From JAOUEA01 sp963825685 (GTDB taxonomy: Bacteria; Actinomycetota; UBA4738; HRBIN12), in NCBI GenBank assembly GCA_963825685.1, contig CAWGUD010000021.1, positions 124,001 to 188,000 of the forward strand: a stretch of DNA of 64,000 nt, given 5' to 3'. A program made the translations under genes and the position numbers. Shown here one piece after another: positions 50,802 to 59,484 of this stretch (the stretch's first letter is position 1; each line of letters starts with the position of its first letter). Under the pieces are notes generated by a model that did no database searches, had not been told where the DNA came from, and was given only the letters and a program-made list of their open reading frames with translations.

Positions 50802-51959
50802 CTATCGCTCCTCGGCGAGTTCGGCGGCGCGTTGCCGCGCCCAGGCGTCGGCGCGTTCGATGTTCACGATCGAGACCACCGAGGCGGGCTCGTGCTCGTC
50901 GACCACGGTCTGCACCAGCTCGACGATGCGGGTGAGGGGGATCTTCCCCTCGAGGAACGCCATGACGGCAACCTCGTTCGCGGCGTTCATCACGGCGGGG
51001 AACGTGAGCCCGAGGCCCCCGACCCGATACGCCAGGTCGACGGCCGGGAACGCCTCGCGATCGACCGGCTCGAACGTGAGCGGACGTTCGGTGAGCGGCA
51101 CCGGCTCGACGCCGGTCGGCAGGCGCTCGGGCCAGGCGAGCGCGAGCTGGATCGGCAGCCGCATGTCGGGCGTCGCCATCTCGGCGCGCAGGCTGCCGTC
51201 GCGGAACTCGGCCATCGCGTGCACCAGTCCCTCGGGATGGATCAGCACGTGGATCGAGGAGTACTCGAGATCGAACAGGTAGTGCGCCTCGATCACCTCG
51301 AGGCCCTTGTTCATCAGCGTGGCCGAGTCGATCGTGATCTTCGGGCCCATCGTCCACACCGGATGGGCGAGCGCCTCCTTGACGCTGGCCTTCCCGAGCT
51401 CGTTGCGGGTCCAGCCTCGGAACGGACCGCCCGAGCCCGTGAGCACGACGCGCTTGAGGTCCTCGCGGCGTTCGCCGCGCATCGCCATCGCGAGGGCGGC
51501 GTGTTCGGAGTCCACGGGCAGCAACCGCTCGGGCTCGCCCTTGATCAGGTCCGTGACGAGCTCGCCGCCCACGACCAGGCTCTCCTTGTTGGCGAGCGCG
51601 AGGGTCTTGCCCGACTGCAGGGTCGCGAGCGTGGGCGCGAGTCCGGCGGATCCGACCAGCGCGTTCAGCACCATGTCGGCCTCGGTCTCCGCGGCCAGGC
51701 GCTCGGCGGCGTCGGGGCCCTCCACGATCTCGACCCCCGCCACGGCGCCGATCTTCTGCTTCACGTCGGCGGCCGCCCCGTCGTCCGCCAGCGCGACCAC
51801 CGGGGGCAGGAACTCGCGGATCTGCCCGGCGAGCAGTTCCAGGTTGGCACCCGCCGCGGACAGCCCGACGATCTTGAACCGGTCGGGGTTGCGCCGCACC
51901 ACGTCGAGGGCCTGCGTGCCGATCGACCCCGTGGAACCGAGGATCGTCAACGCCTTCAT
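50802..51959 (-). CDS. dxr: 1-deoxy-D-xylulose 5-phosphate reductoisomerase
   Basis: NADPH-dependent second enzyme of the MEP pathway. 385 residues with the NADPH loop LGSTGSIGTQALDVV, ALANKESLVVGGELV, LPVDSEHAAL, TGSGGPFRGW and MGPKITIDSATLMNKGLEVIEAHYLF (as MGPKITIDSATLMNKG). ATG 51959 follows TACCCT at 7 nt, predicting a leaderless mRNA. Works with ispG in this window. Normal in length and motifs. Confidence 0.97.
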   Translation of the reverse strand: MKALTILGSTGSIGTQALDVVRRNPDRFKIVGLSAAGANLELLAGQIREFLPPVVALADDGAAADVKQKIGAVAGVEIVEGPDAAERLAAETEADMVLNALVGSAGLAPTLATLQSGKTLALANKESLVVGGELVTDLIKGEPERLLPVDSEHAALAMAMRGERREDLKRVVLTGSGGPFRGWTRNELGKASVKEALAHPVWTMGPKITIDSATLMNKGLEVIEAHYLFDLEYSSIHVLIHPEGLVHAMAEFRDGSLRAEMATPDMRLPIQLALAWPERLPTGVEPVPLTERPLTFEPVDREAFPAVDLAYRVGGLGLTFPAVMNAANEVAVMAFLEGKIPLTRIVELVQTVVDEHEPASVVSIVNIERADAWARQRAAELAEER

Positions 51960-51966
51960 GCGCTCA

Positions 51967-51972
51967 AGGGTA
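51967..51972 (-). promoter_or_regulatory. -10 box of dxr-rseP
   Basis: Minus-strand TACCCT ends 7 nt before the dxr ATG. Confidence 0.45.
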
Positions 51973-52004
51973 CCCCGAGCCGGGCGGAACGCTCGGAACG
52001 AGGC

Positions 52005-53738
52005 TCAGGCGATGATGATGCGGTACAGGAAGAACGCGGCCGGCGCGACGAACAGCAGCGAGTCGATGCGGTCGAGCACCCCGCCGTGACCGGGCAGGAT
52101 GCTGCCCATGTCCTTGATGCCCATGTCGCGCTTGACCAACGACTCCGCGAGGTCGCCGAACGTCGCGGCGGCCGCGACGACGAGCCCCAGCAGCAGGGCC
52201 TCGATGCGCAGGTTCTCGAAGGGATCGACGAATGACGTCACCAGCGTGACCGCGACCACCACCGTCACGAGGGAACCGATGATCACGCCCTCGATCGACT
52301 TCTTCGGACTCACCGTCGGCGCGAGTGGGCGCTGGAAGAACTGCCCGCCCCAGACCGAGCCCGACAGGAACGCGGCCGTGTCGTAGACGAACGTCAAGCC
52401 GATCACGCTCACGACCAGCGCTGTGCCGCTCTCGCCCTCGAGCAGGACCAGCAGGTAGCTGCCCAGCAGCGGCACCCAGGCCATGTTGAGCACGGTCAGC
52501 CCGATGTTGGCGGTGACGTCCTTGCGCGCGCTCAGGGGCCCCGACATGAACCAGAGGAACGTGGCCGCCACACCGAGCGCGAACATCGCGAGCACCGCGC
52601 TCTCGCCCCGGAAGTACGCGGCGGCGAGCATCAACGCGCCGGCGATCAACCCGACGGCGGTTGCCGGCTGGCGACGGTGCTTCACCATCACGCCGAAGAG
52701 CTCCCCCTGCGCCAGCAACACGATCGCGGCCGCGAGCAGCCCGAACAACCAGTCGCCGATCAGCAGCGCGGCGAGCGCCGCGATCGCGAGCACGGCTCCC
52801 GTCAGGAACGCGGCCGGCACGTCTCGCTCGCCCGGGCCGGGCCCTCGGCGTTCGACGTCGGCGCCGACCTCGACGGAGCCGGGCTCCTGCCAGCTCGGGC
52901 CACCGAGGCCCTCCCCGGCCCCGACCATCACGGTCTCGGGCTCGGGCGCGGTTCCGCCCAGGTCCGAGAGGATGTCCTGCTCGACCTCGTCGGCTCCCAG
53001 CTCGCCGATCAACGTGCCGCCGACCTCGGGCGTCACGGAAGACCCGTCGTCCCACCCCACGCCCTCGGAGCCGACGACGACCTGCTCGGGCTCCTCGCTC
53101 GCGTCTTCCACACGAACCGACGGCGCGAAGTACTCCGCGGCTCGCTCGACGGCGCCCTCGTCGGGTGACTCCACGTCGCCCATCAACTCGTCGATCGTGG
53201 CGATCGGGGCTGTCTCGGTGCCGATGCCCGCGTCGGGTTCCTCGTCGTCACCCACGAGGGTCGCCTCCGCGTACTCGCCGACGACCGACTCGTCGTCGGT
53301 CACGCCCCATCCGCCGTCGGCTTCGTCCTCGGGCTCGTGGCCTTGGCCGAAGAGACCCGCCTGGCCCGGGGCCGGCTCGACGACCTCGCCCACGACCTCG
53401 GTGCCGATCTCATCGTCGGCGGCCTCGCCCACGGCGACGACCGGTTCCTCGGCAACGTCGTCGACGCCGATGCCCTCGATCGTCTCCAGCACCGTGGTGT
53501 CGTACCAGTCCTCGTCCTCGGGTTCGTCGGGTTCCTCGGGCTGCTCCGGCACCGCGGGCTCGACCGGGGCCGGAGCAGCGACCTCCGGCTCATCGGCGCG
53601 GATCGATACGTGCTCCTCGCTCGGCGTCTCGCGGGCGCCGGCCGACGCCGGCTCGTCCCAGTCGACGTCCTTGATGGGTGCGAAGAACTTGTCGAGGTCT
53701 TCGAACAGATCGTCGCCGTTGCGCTTGTCGCCCGTCAC
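52005..53738 (-). CDS. cdsA: Phosphatidate cytidylyltransferase with a ~290-residue acidic N-terminal extension
   Basis: Makes CDP-diacylglycerol, the precursor of phosphatidylglycerol, cardiolipin and phosphatidylinositol. The C-terminal 280 residues are a normal CdsA with eight helices and the signature region LVKRDMGIKDMGSILPGHGG then VLDRIDSLLF. The first 290 residues are very acidic and low in complexity. They open with DDLFEDLDKFFAPIKDVDWD and then repeat short hydrophobic-Gly units (VVG, LVG, VVVG, LIG, VMVG, VEVG) separated by Asp/Glu/Pro. GTG 53738 overlaps the frr stop (GTGA), which fixes the long start. The extension may tether partners at the membrane. Confidence 0.92.
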   Translation of the reverse strand: MTGDKRNGDDLFEDLDKFFAPIKDVDWDEPASAGARETPSEEHVSIRADEPEVAAPAPVEPAVPEQPEEPDEPEDEDWYDTTVLETIEGIGVDDVAEEPVVAVGEAADDEIGTEVVGEVVEPAPGQAGLFGQGHEPEDEADGGWGVTDDESVVGEYAEATLVGDDEEPDAGIGTETAPIATIDELMGDVESPDEGAVERAAEYFAPSVRVEDASEEPEQVVVGSEGVGWDDGSSVTPEVGGTLIGELGADEVEQDILSDLGGTAPEPETVMVGAGEGLGGPSWQEPGSVEVGADVERRGPGPGERDVPAAFLTGAVLAIAALAALLIGDWLFGLLAAAIVLLAQGELFGVMVKHRRQPATAVGLIAGALMLAAAYFRGESAVLAMFALGVAATFLWFMSGPLSARKDVTANIGLTVLNMAWVPLLGSYLLVLLEGESGTALVVSVIGLTFVYDTAAFLSGSVWGGQFFQRPLAPTVSPKKSIEGVIIGSLVTVVVAVTLVTSFVDPFENLRIEALLLGLVVAAAATFGDLAESLVKRDMGIKDMGSILPGHGGVLDRIDSLLFVAPAAFFLYRIIIA

Positions 53739-54298
53739 GAGACCTCCATGAGCTCCTGCTCCTTGTGGTCCTGGATCACGTCGATCTCCGCCACGTGCCG
53801 ATCGGTCAGCTTCTGGAGCTCCTTCTCCCCCCGCACGAGGTCATCTTCCGAGATGCCGCCCTCACGCTCAAGCTTCTCCATCTCTTCCTTGGCGTGGCGC
53901 CGAACGTTGCGCACGGCAACCCGGGCCTCCTCCGCGCGCGTGTGGACCTGCTTCACGAGCTCCTTGCGCCGCTCCTCGGTGAGCGGAGGGAACGCCAGCC
54001 TGATCACCTGTCCGTCGTTGGACGGGGTGATACCGAGGTCGCTCGACTGGATCGCCTTCTCGATCGCCCCGATCGCACCCTTGTCGAACGGCTGCACCGA
54101 GAGCAGTCGGGGTTCCGGCACGTTGATGGAGGCAAGCTGGTTCAGGGGCACGGGCGTGCCGTAGTACTCCACCGTGACGCGGTTCAGCACCGCGGGGGTC
54201 GCGCGACCCGTGCGGATCGCGGAGAGTTCGTCCTTGAGATGGGTGACCGCCTGCTCCATCTTGTGGGCGGCGTCCTTGAGGCTGGAATCGATCGTCAT
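53735..54298 (-). CDS. frr: Ribosome recycling factor
   Basis: 187-residue tRNA-shaped factor that splits post-termination ribosomes with EF-G. Family pattern: LKDELSAIRTGRATPAVLNR, VTVEYYGTPVPLNQLASINV, LTEERRKELVKQVHTRAEEA and VRNVRRHAKEEMEKL. ATG 54298, 9 nt after pyrH. GTGA overlap with cdsA. Complete. Confidence 0.97.
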   Translation of the reverse strand: MTIDSSLKDAAHKMEQAVTHLKDELSAIRTGRATPAVLNRVTVEYYGTPVPLNQLASINVPEPRLLSVQPFDKGAIGAIEKAIQSSDLGITPSNDGQVIRLAFPPLTEERRKELVKQVHTRAEEARVAVRNVRRHAKEEMEKLEREGGISEDDLVRGEKELQKLTDRHVAEIDVIQDHKEQELMEVS

Positions 54299-54307
54299 CG
54301 GGCTCCT

Positions 54308-55036
54308 TCAGTGGACGAGCGTGCCGATGGGCTCGCCGTTGACCACGCGACGGATGTTCCCCTCTTCGCGGAGGTTGAAGACGATGATCGGCAGCTTGTT
54401 CTCCATGCACAACGAGATCGCGGTGGCATCCATGACCTGGTAGCCCTCCTTCAGCACGTCGACGTACTCGATCTCGTCGAAGCGCTTCGCCGAGGCGTCG
54501 AGGACCGGGTCGGCGGTGTAGACGCCGTCGACCTTCGTGCCCTTGAGCAAGGCGTCGGCACCGATCTCCAGCGCTCGCTGGGCCGCGCAGGTGTCGGTGG
54601 AGAAGTACGGCACGCCGAGGCCCGCCGCGAAGATCACCACACGCCCCTTCTCGAGGTGGCGCCTGGCCCGCAGCGGCATGAACGGCTCGGCGAGCTGGGT
54701 CATCGAGATGGCCGTCTGCACCCGGGTCGTGACATGGATCTTCTCGAGCGCATCCTGCAGGGCCAGGGCATTCATCACGGTGGCCAGCATGCCCATGTAG
54801 TCGGCCCTGTTGCGATCGATGCCCGGAGCCTGGCGGCCCCGCCAGATGTTGCCGCCACCCACGACGACCGCCGTCTGCACCCCGAGGTCGACGACCTCGG
54901 CGAGCTGGCGAGCGATCAGCGCCGTGGCGTCGGTGTTGATGCCGTACTCGGCGTCGGTGGGAGCGAAGGCCTCACCGGAGAGCTTCAGCAACACGCGCCC
55001 GTACTGGGCTCGCGGCGTGCCTCCGTCGTCGGCCAT
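54308..55036 (-). CDS. pyrH: Uridylate kinase
   Basis: UMP kinase of the amino-acid-kinase fold, first step from UMP to UTP/CTP. 242 residues: LLKLSGEAFA, VVVGGGNIWRG, YMGMLATVMNALALQDALE and the base-binding region KVDGVYTADPVLD. A strong GGGAGGGGAG precedes ATG 55036. Member of the rpsB-tsf-pyrH-frr-cdsA cluster. Confidence 0.97.
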   Translation of the reverse strand: MADDGGTPRAQYGRVLLKLSGEAFAPTDAEYGINTDATALIARQLAEVVDLGVQTAVVVGGGNIWRGRQAPGIDRNRADYMGMLATVMNALALQDALEKIHVTTRVQTAISMTQLAEPFMPLRARRHLEKGRVVIFAAGLGVPYFSTDTCAAQRALEIGADALLKGTKVDGVYTADPVLDASAKRFDEIEYVDVLKEGYQVMDATAISLCMENKLPIIVFNLREEGNIRRVVNGEPIGTLVH

Positions 55037-55083
55037 GCGCTCCCCTCCCCCGTCGGGCCTACCGCTCGCGGTCGACCCAGACC

Positions 55084-55725
55084 TTACGACGCGCCGCCGT
55101 CCGCCGCCTCGTCATCGCCGGCCTCGCCCAGCTTGAACCGGACGAACCGGCGGATCGCGATGCGCTCGCCCACCTTGGCCGATGTCTCGTCGAGCAACTG
55201 CTGCACCGTCTTCGAGTCGTCCTTCACGAACGGCTGATCGAGCAGCACGATGTCCTTGAGGTACGCGTTGATCTTGCCCTCGACGATCTTCTCGACCACG
55301 TTCTCGGGCTTGCCGGCCTCCTTGGCCTGCACCTCGGCGATGTGCCGTTCCTGATCGAGCTCGGCCTGCGGCACCTCGTCGCGGGTCAAGAATCGCGGCG
55401 CCGAGGGGCTCGCGATGTGCAGCGCGATGTCCTTCACGAGCCGCTGGAAGTCCTCGGTCTTGGCGACGAAGTCGGTCTCGCAGTTGACCTCGACCAGCAC
55501 GCCCACGGTGTTGTTGAAGTGCACGTACGCGTCGACCAGCCCCTGGTTGGCGGAGCGTCCGGCACGCTTGGCGACCGAGGCGAGTCCCTTCTCGCGCAGG
55601 TACTCGACCGCGCGCTCGAGGTCGCCGCCGGACTCGATCAACGCCTTCTTGCAGTCCATCATGCCGGCGCCGGTGGCGTCGCGGAGCTGCTTCACCTCGG
55701 TGGCGGTGGGCGAGTGGTCGCTCAT
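55084..55725 (-). CDS. tsf: Elongation factor Ts, short form
   Basis: Guanine-nucleotide exchange factor for EF-Tu. 213 residues: N-terminal UBA-like domain (VKQLRDATGAGMMDCKKALI) and core with GVLVEVNCETDFVAKTEDFQ and the C-terminal VVEKIVEGKINAYLKDIVLL. About 60-70 residues shorter than the E. coli type because the second core subdomain is reduced, a form common in actinobacteria, mitochondria and Thermus. ATG 55725 overlaps the rpsB stop (ATGA). Confidence 0.96.
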   Translation of the reverse strand: MSDHSPTATEVKQLRDATGAGMMDCKKALIESGGDLERAVEYLREKGLASVAKRAGRSANQGLVDAYVHFNNTVGVLVEVNCETDFVAKTEDFQRLVKDIALHIASPSAPRFLTRDEVPQAELDQERHIAEVQAKEAGKPENVVEKIVEGKINAYLKDIVLLDQPFVKDDSKTVQQLLDETSAKVGERIAIRRFVRFKLGEAGDDEAADGGAS

Positions 55726-56762
55726 GCCTGCTCCTCGGGGGTCTCCGTGGCCGGCTCCTCGGGCGTGTCCGCGACGGCCGAGGCCACGGCCTCGACCGGA
55801 TCGGTCACCACGACGGCGTCGGCCACCGGGGCGTCCTCGATGACCTCGGTCGATCCCTCGGCCTCGATCGCCTCCGCGACCATCGGCTCGGCGGCCGCCT
55901 CGGATGCGGCGACCTCGGGCGCGTCGGGCTCGAAGACCGTGCTCGCGGCGATCGCAGCGGCGTCCTCGGCGGACGGTGTCTCGGACTCCTCGACCCTCGC
56001 CGGTGCGGCCGTCGAGCGCGGTCCGGTGGGCGCCGGGGCGGCCGAGCGGGTGGTGACGCGCTCGACGTCCTCATCCTTGGCCATGCCGTAGCCCTCGGCC
56101 AGGGCATCGGCGACCACGCGGGCCACGAGGCTCACGGCCCGGATCGCGTCGTCGTTGCCCGGGATCGCGTAGTCGACCTCGTCGGGGTCGCAGTTCGTGT
56201 CGACGATCGCGATCACGGGGATGCCCAGCTTCCTGGCCTCGTTGACGGCGATGTGCTCCTTCTTCGTGTCGATCACGAAGACGGCGTCGGGCAGGCGCTC
56301 GAGGTCTTGGATGCCCCCCAGGTTGCGCGTCAGCTTGTCGCGCTCGTGGCGCAACCTGATCGCTTCCTTCTTGGGGAGGTAGTCGAGCGCGCCGGTGCGC
56401 TCCATCTCGTGCAGCTCGCGCAGGCGGAGCAGCCGCTTGGAGATGGTCGTGAAGTTCGTGAGCATGCCGCCGAGCCAACGGTGGTTCACGTACGGCATGC
56501 CGATGCGGGTCGCGTGGTCCTGCACGACTTCCTGGGCCTGCTTCTTCGTCCCGATGAACAGCACGATGCCGCGCCGACGGCCGAGGCCCTGCACGAACTC
56601 ATGGGTCTCCTCGAGCCCCGCGAGGGACTTCTCGAGGTCGATGATGTAGATGCCGGAACGCTCCCCGTAGAGGAATCGCTGCATCTTCGGGTTCCACCGA
56701 CGGGTCTGGTGGCCGAAGTGCACGCCCGCTTCGAGGAGCTCCCGCCTGGTCACGACAGGCAC
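55722..56762 (-). CDS. rpsB: 30S ribosomal protein S2 with long acidic C-terminal tail
   Basis: 346 residues. The first 235 are a normal S2: LLEAGVHFGHQTRRWNPKM, YGERSGIYIIDLEKS, FIGTKKQAQEVV, RWLGGMLTNFTTISKRL, PDAVFVIDTKKEHIAVNEAR and IVDTNCDPDEVDYAIPGND. After it comes a 110-residue Ala/Glu/Pro/Val tail that has no counterpart in E. coli; Ala/Glu-rich tails of this kind occur in some actinobacterial S2 proteins. GTG 56762 has AAGGAGG 5 nt upstream. Promoter at 56892-56897 gives a leader of about 120 nt. Confidence 0.96.
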   Translation of the reverse strand: MPVVTRRELLEAGVHFGHQTRRWNPKMQRFLYGERSGIYIIDLEKSLAGLEETHEFVQGLGRRRGIVLFIGTKKQAQEVVQDHATRIGMPYVNHRWLGGMLTNFTTISKRLLRLRELHEMERTGALDYLPKKEAIRLRHERDKLTRNLGGIQDLERLPDAVFVIDTKKEHIAVNEARKLGIPVIAIVDTNCDPDEVDYAIPGNDDAIRAVSLVARVVADALAEGYGMAKDEDVERVTTRSAAPAPTGPRSTAAPARVEESETPSAEDAAAIAASTVFEPDAPEVAASEAAAEPMVAEAIEAEGSTEVIEDAPVADAVVVTDPVEAVASAVADTPEEPATETPEEQA

Positions 56763-56897
56763 GGGGGCCTCCTTCTCGGTTTCAGTCCTCCGCTCGGATC
56801 ATCCCGTCGCCGGCCCGCCTTCGTGAGGCGCGGGACCCCGGCGATGCGGTCCCCGAACGTGTGAGCTCGGCGCAGATGCGCCGGCGCGAGGAGTCTA
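56763..56897 (-). promoter_or_regulatory. rpsB promoter and structured leader
   Basis: TAGACT (minus strand, 56892-56897) with a TGC ahead of it is the -10 candidate. The leader holds a GGCGC/GCGCC hairpin right after the predicted start (about 56870-56884) and a CGCCT…AGGCG pair near 56820. S2 leaders are autoregulated in other bacteria; that this one is regulatory is only inferred. Confidence 0.4.
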
Positions 56898-56935
56898 GCA
56901 GCGGCGTTCCCTCGTCGACTCCGGGCCCCGGGCGA

Positions 56936-57902
56936 TCAGCCTCGCGATCGCGCGCGTGGCGCCGCCTGCCGCCTCGGAGCGGCGTCGGGCACATCGTCGG
57001 CCACCGAGAGGTATCGGAACGCGACCATGGCCTGCATCACCACATGGAGGAGGTTGGCGACCAGCACCATCACCCACGCCGCGACGATCGGGTTCACCCC
57101 GAGGTCGGACCCGGGCTTGCCCGGCACGACCAGGATCGCGATCGACGCGACGACGTAGATCGCGGCGAGGGTCAGGTTGCCCGGCCCCGGGCATGCGGGC
57201 CGCCCGCACCGACCGGCTCATCGCGTCGGAGAGCCGGCGGCCCTCGTCGGACGCGATCACCGGTGCGAAGCTCAGCACGTAGACGCCGCCCACGAGCGCG
57301 GCCATCTGGATCAGGAGCCCGAACGCCGGACCGAGCAGCGGCCCCAGCAGACTGGCCAGGGTCAGCAATCCGATGCCGGCGATGTTGACCGCCAGTGCCG
57401 CCGGCAGGGTCCGGAGCGCCCGGATCAGGGTCCACCGGCCGAGAGGGACCGAGCGCAAGACCTCCACGATCACCGCGACGAGGAGCGCCTGCACCATCGC
57501 CCGGAACGCCACGAACCCGAGGATCGCGAAGAACCCTCCCTGCAGGCCGAACAGCGCCGTGGAGAGCGTGGCGTCGAAGCTCGTGCCGACCGGCGCCAAC
57601 CCCAAGGCGTTGACGAAGAGCGCGAACGGCCCCTCGTACCCGAGCGCCAGCGCCGCGAACCATTCGAGGACGACGAGCGCGACGGCCCCGACCGCGAGCA
57701 CCGGGGTGCCCGCGACGACGGCGAGGCCTCGAGCAGCCGACGTGCGGATGCTGGGCATCGAGGTCGAGCCGACCCGCGGCGAGAAGAGCGAGTCGAGCAG
57801 CCCTCTCCGCGGCGCTGGCTCGGCCCCGCGCGAGGCCGGCGGCGCGGAACGATGCCCGTCGTCACGGTCGCGAGGCTTCGAGCGCTTGTTCTTGTTCGTC
57901 AC
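56936..57902 (-). CDS. Multi-pass membrane protein of unknown function (one-base frameshift)
   Basis: About 321 residues after repair. A basic head (VTNKNKRSKPRDRDDGHRS) is followed by about six helices: GLAVVAGTPVLAVGAVALVV, FGLQGGFFAILGFVAF, LLVAVIVEVLRSVP, LAVNIAGIGLLTLASLLG and LLIQMAALVGGVYVLSFAPV. After the break near 57178-57192 come NLTLAAIYVVASIAILVVPG and VAAWVMVLVANLLHVVMQAM. One surplus base in a GGGGCC stretch accounts for the shift. It overlaps the PQQ-type gene by 4 nt (GTGA), so the two may form one membrane complex. Family not recognised. Confidence 0.68.
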
Positions 57903-59438
57903 GGGGTCGGGTCCTCGGCTTCCCACGGGTCGACGACCTGTTCGCCGTCCGCGGACACCCGCTCGTCGTCGCCCGGGAACGCCGGGCCCATGCGAGTGAT
58001 GAGCATCCGCCCCAGCAGGAGCACGACCACCAGGAGTGGGATCGCCGCGATCGCGATGGCGCCGACCATGCGTCCCGGGGCGAGCGTGGTCGGCGAAGCC
58101 TCGCGCACGAGTGCCGCGCCGGGGTCGTGCTCGAACCCCTCGAGCCCCGATCGATCGGCCCCGCGCACTGCCACGAGCACATCACCCGCCGCCGCCACCG
58201 AGCGGATCGGCGCGCCGTCCGCCTGTCAGACGCCACACCAGCTCGCCGGTCTCGGCGTCGATCGCGCCGAGCTCACCCTCGAGGGTCGGCACCAGCAGGT
58301 GCGCTCCGACGAGCACCGGCACGCTCCGGAACACGGGCGCGTTCTGCGCGAAGTCCCACCGTTGCTCCCCCGTGCCGGCATCGAGGGCGCGGGTGTGTCC
58401 GATCAGATCCGTCACGAAGACCGTCTCCGCCCCCACGACGGGCGGCGCGATCACGTCGAAGGTGGCGTTCACACGGCTGCTCCAGCGCTGGGTTCCGTCG
58501 GCGAGGTCGAGCGCGACGACCGACGTCTCCGACAGGCCCGCGAAGATCGCGAAGGCGCTCCCCTGGTCGGCTGAGATCGCCGAGACGACGGATGACCGCG
58601 CCGAGGGCTCGTGGCGCCATCGCTCCTCGCCGGTGTCCGCCTCGAGCGCCACGACGACGGGCTGGGTGTCGCCGTCGCCCTGCAGGCCGACCAGCACCGT
58701 CGAATCGATCACGGTGATCGGCGTGACGAGCATCGCGTCGAGCTCGCGACGCCAGTCGACGCTCCCATCGGCGAGATCGACGGAGATCACCGTGCCGTCG
58801 TTCACGCCGACGAACGCCGACCCGTCGTCGACGGTGACCCCCGTTCGGCTCACGCCACCGAGCGACACCGGTGGCCACAGGCGCTCCAGGCTCCCCAGAT
58901 CGAACGCGGAAAGGTCGGAATCGACGAGATCATCACCCGCACCGTCGGCACTGGTCGCCGGGCTCGCCGACGCGGTCGGGCTGACGTCGGAGCCGGGTGC
59001 GGGAGGCGGGCCCTCGCCCCATCCTTCCGTATACACGACCGCGGTGCCGTCGCCGAGCGGGGCCACGGCTGCCGGCACCGAGGGACCGACGGCGCGATCC
59101 ACCGCGAACGTCTGCTCGCCCGAGCCGAGGTCGACGCCGATCACCGCGTCGGGACCGACCACCACCGCGACGTCGCCGGCGATCACAGGCGCCGAGAGAC
59201 CGAAGCGGTCGCCGGGACCGCCCGGGTCGAACGGAGTGCTCCACGCCCGGCGGTATCCGGGGTCGGGGCCGTCGGTCGCGACGCCGGTCTTCGACGGCCC
59301 TCCCTGGAACTCGGTCCAGGCGCCTGCGACCTGGCCGGCGGCGACGCCGGCGCCGAGCAGGACGGGCACGCACACTGCGGCGGCCACCGTGCGACGGGCA
59401 CGGCGCGACGACAGGAGACGCACGAGGGAGGTCAGCAC
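57899..59438 (-). CDS. Membrane-anchored PQQ-type beta-propeller protein (one-base frameshift)
   Basis: About 512 residues after repair. A signal anchor (RTVAAAVCVPVLLGAGVAAG) leads to a PQQ-like propeller with repeats such as VIGVDLGSGEQTFAV, VISVDLADGSVDWRREL, VVALEADTGEERWRHEP, VVALDLADGTQRWSSRV, TRALDAGTGEQRWDFAQ and IDAETGELVWRLTGG. After a frame break near 58204-58222 come APIRSVAAAGDVLVAVRGAD, a C-terminal membrane helix (AIAIAAIPLLVVVLLLGRML) and an acidic tail. The topology (outside propeller, inside acidic tail) suggests a surface-binding or scaffold protein, BamB-like in fold only. GTG 59438 lies 9 nt after a TAGGAT box. Confidence 0.74.
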
Positions 59439-59447
59439 GGCCGCGCC

Positions 59448-59453
59448 ATCCTA
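59448..59453 (-). promoter_or_regulatory. -10 box of the PQQ-type gene
   Basis: Minus-strand TAGGAT ends 9 nt before the GTG, giving a leader of at most a few nucleotides. Confidence 0.4.
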
Positions 59454-59484
59454 AACGCCGGGCGGCGGGGACACGCCGACGGGA

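Noticed and set aside
59441..59484. A terminator between the PQQ-type gene and the M23 gene
   Set aside because: The GC-rich stretch does not form a clean stem of useful length.
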